Of a stretch of 64,000 nt of DNA, positions 62,796 through 64,000 are shown in pieces; position 1 is the first letter of the stretch; every line of letters starts with the position of its first letter. The stretch is taken from positions 992,001 through 1,056,000 of the forward strand of contig JABWDB010000069.1 of NCBI GenBank assembly GCA_019614645.1, read 5' to 3'. The notes beneath the pieces were generated by a model that saw only the letters and a list, made by a program, of their open reading frames with translations, was not told where the DNA came from and did no database searches. This DNA is from Stratiolaelaps scimitus. Lineage: Eukaryota > Arthropoda > Arachnida > Mesostigmata > Laelapidae. The translations under genes and the position numbers were made by a program.

Positions 62796-64000
62796 AAGTG
62801 GGTATGATTCTCTCAGTTGCTTCGATGAGCTGAAGACGATGAGTTGGCGATCGATTCCACGAAATCAGCAAGGTCGTAATGGATAAATCAGTCGCTTTTC
62901 AGTTCAGCATCTTTTCTTATCTTTCTCTACGAGACCCCAATCGGTGCCGGTGCTATCCCAGTTTCCGTAGGCAACTGTTCCAGTGCGCTCCGATGTTTGT
63001 GACAAGGGCCGCTTGTAATCAGGCCGTGTGACTGAGACTATAATACCTTCCCTCATGCTTGTTGTTAGATTTCGCATTTCACTTACTCGAAATGTTGATT
63101 CGGACATGTTTTTTTTTGTCACAGACGCAACTGTCGATTTTTGGTTTGTTACAAATAATCCATTTTCGAATAATTGATTCCTTTCTATCAGAACGCTCGT
63201 TGTACCCAGCCTGTCTCGGTGCGGTCACGGCGGCAACGAGGATCGACTATTGGATCGATTATTCCGACATCAGTTGGCACTCGGCTGACTGCGCTGACCA
63301 CCGGTAGCGAGTCAGTCATGTTGTCGACGATGGTAGTGGCAGTGGCGGCGTCCGCGGATTTGCATTTGTCTGTCGATCAGGCGACTGTCAAGCCGCTTGC
63401 TTTCGTCGGGGTCGTCGGTGGCCGGTCCTGTGATGAGTCACGTGTTCAGACAGATCTCACAGGAGATCTGCCGACTATGACTGCAACTGGGCCGACTGCT
63501 CAGCAGGATCTGTTGATCTGGAGTTACCGTTGACACTGCGGTTAACGGGCAACAGAAACAGTAGTATCAGCAGTAGTAGAGTAGCGAGCAAACGGAGCGG
63601 ATTTTTGTCAAGCTTATTTCGAAGTCTTGTGAAAACGTCAAGGTAACTAATTTCCTTTACATTCGGTCAGTGATTGCTAGCCATCTTACCAGCCATAGGG
63701 TTTCTGTTTCTTGCTGTTGTTGTTGTTCATCTTCATTTTTAACATCGTCGTCTTACTGTCATTGTTATTGGACGAACGTGATCAGTTCCATTGATTGGTA
63801 CATTCGCTCAACATTTGACGAGACACTCTTGGCCGAGTTCGCTTGCTGGCGAAGAGTGCTCTCTCTCCTCTTTTGCATTACACCTGATGTATAATAGCTT
63901 TCGTGCCCTAGAATTCATAAGACCTTCAGTGAATTTGCCCGAGATATCAACGACAGAAATAGCTGAGTTTTAGCCAGCTGTCAAGCGGTTGCATTTCTGT

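Larger units (their letters stand above)
62109..64000. other. No recognised gene at the right end
   Basis: AT and CCAA repeats up to 62.8 kb, then unique-looking sequence. Overlapping + strand frames at 63059-63533 are GC-richer than the flanks but show no domain. Confidence 0.5.

Overview
This is a window of animal nuclear DNA, most likely from an arthropod. The evidence is a spliceosomal gene with GT-AG introns (one about 20 kb long), several non-LTR retrotransposons including an R1-clade element (R1 is an arthropod-rich clade), tRNA-derived SINE-like repeats, and very dense microsatellites ((AT)n, (ATT)n, (GA)n, (CA)n and CAG/CTG- and CGG-type triplets). A chelicerate such as a parasitiform mite is a reasonable guess, but nothing here proves it. 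No bacterial operon, CRISPR array, rRNA or intact tRNA gene was seen. Layout: 1-1.6 kb is repeat-rich, with a weak candidate exon at the left edge. 2.0-7.15 kb is a transposon cluster. It holds a decayed + strand LINE (2.05-2.9 kb) and a decayed - strand LINE reverse transcriptase (4.15-4.6 kb). It also holds a - strand tRNA-headed SINE that was split by a 2.3-kb 5'-truncated R1-clade LINE (4771-7099) with a 13-14 bp target-site duplication. 7.15-10.9 kb shows no gene. 10.96-33.44 kb is the only convincing host gene, on the - strand. The rest (33.5-64 kb) is non-coding or unrecognised sequence dominated by microsatellites, with a few tRNA-like SINE remnants, hairpins and a CTCF-like site. The host gene has three phase-compatible coding exons: 33443-32862, 12568-11964 and 11729-10961. 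They join into a 651-residue type II membrane protein. Its C-terminal third matches the Na+/K+-ATPase beta-subunit family: one transmembrane helix ending in FGG, the FGYxxGxPC block, the GFPLxFFP block, a SPL block and a C-terminal DRVxFxI block. Its first 415 residues are a long low-complexity Pro/Gln/Ser-rich cytosolic region with a poly-Pro run, a poly-Gln run and a PPxY motif. This is far longer than the 30-60 residue tail usual for the family. I see no genes that form an operon or pathway with it. I did not find a strong candidate for a new biological system. The most interesting items are the beta-subunit-like protein with its enlarged cytosolic domain, and the nested R1-in-tRNA-SINE insertion, which could reflect target-site preference.
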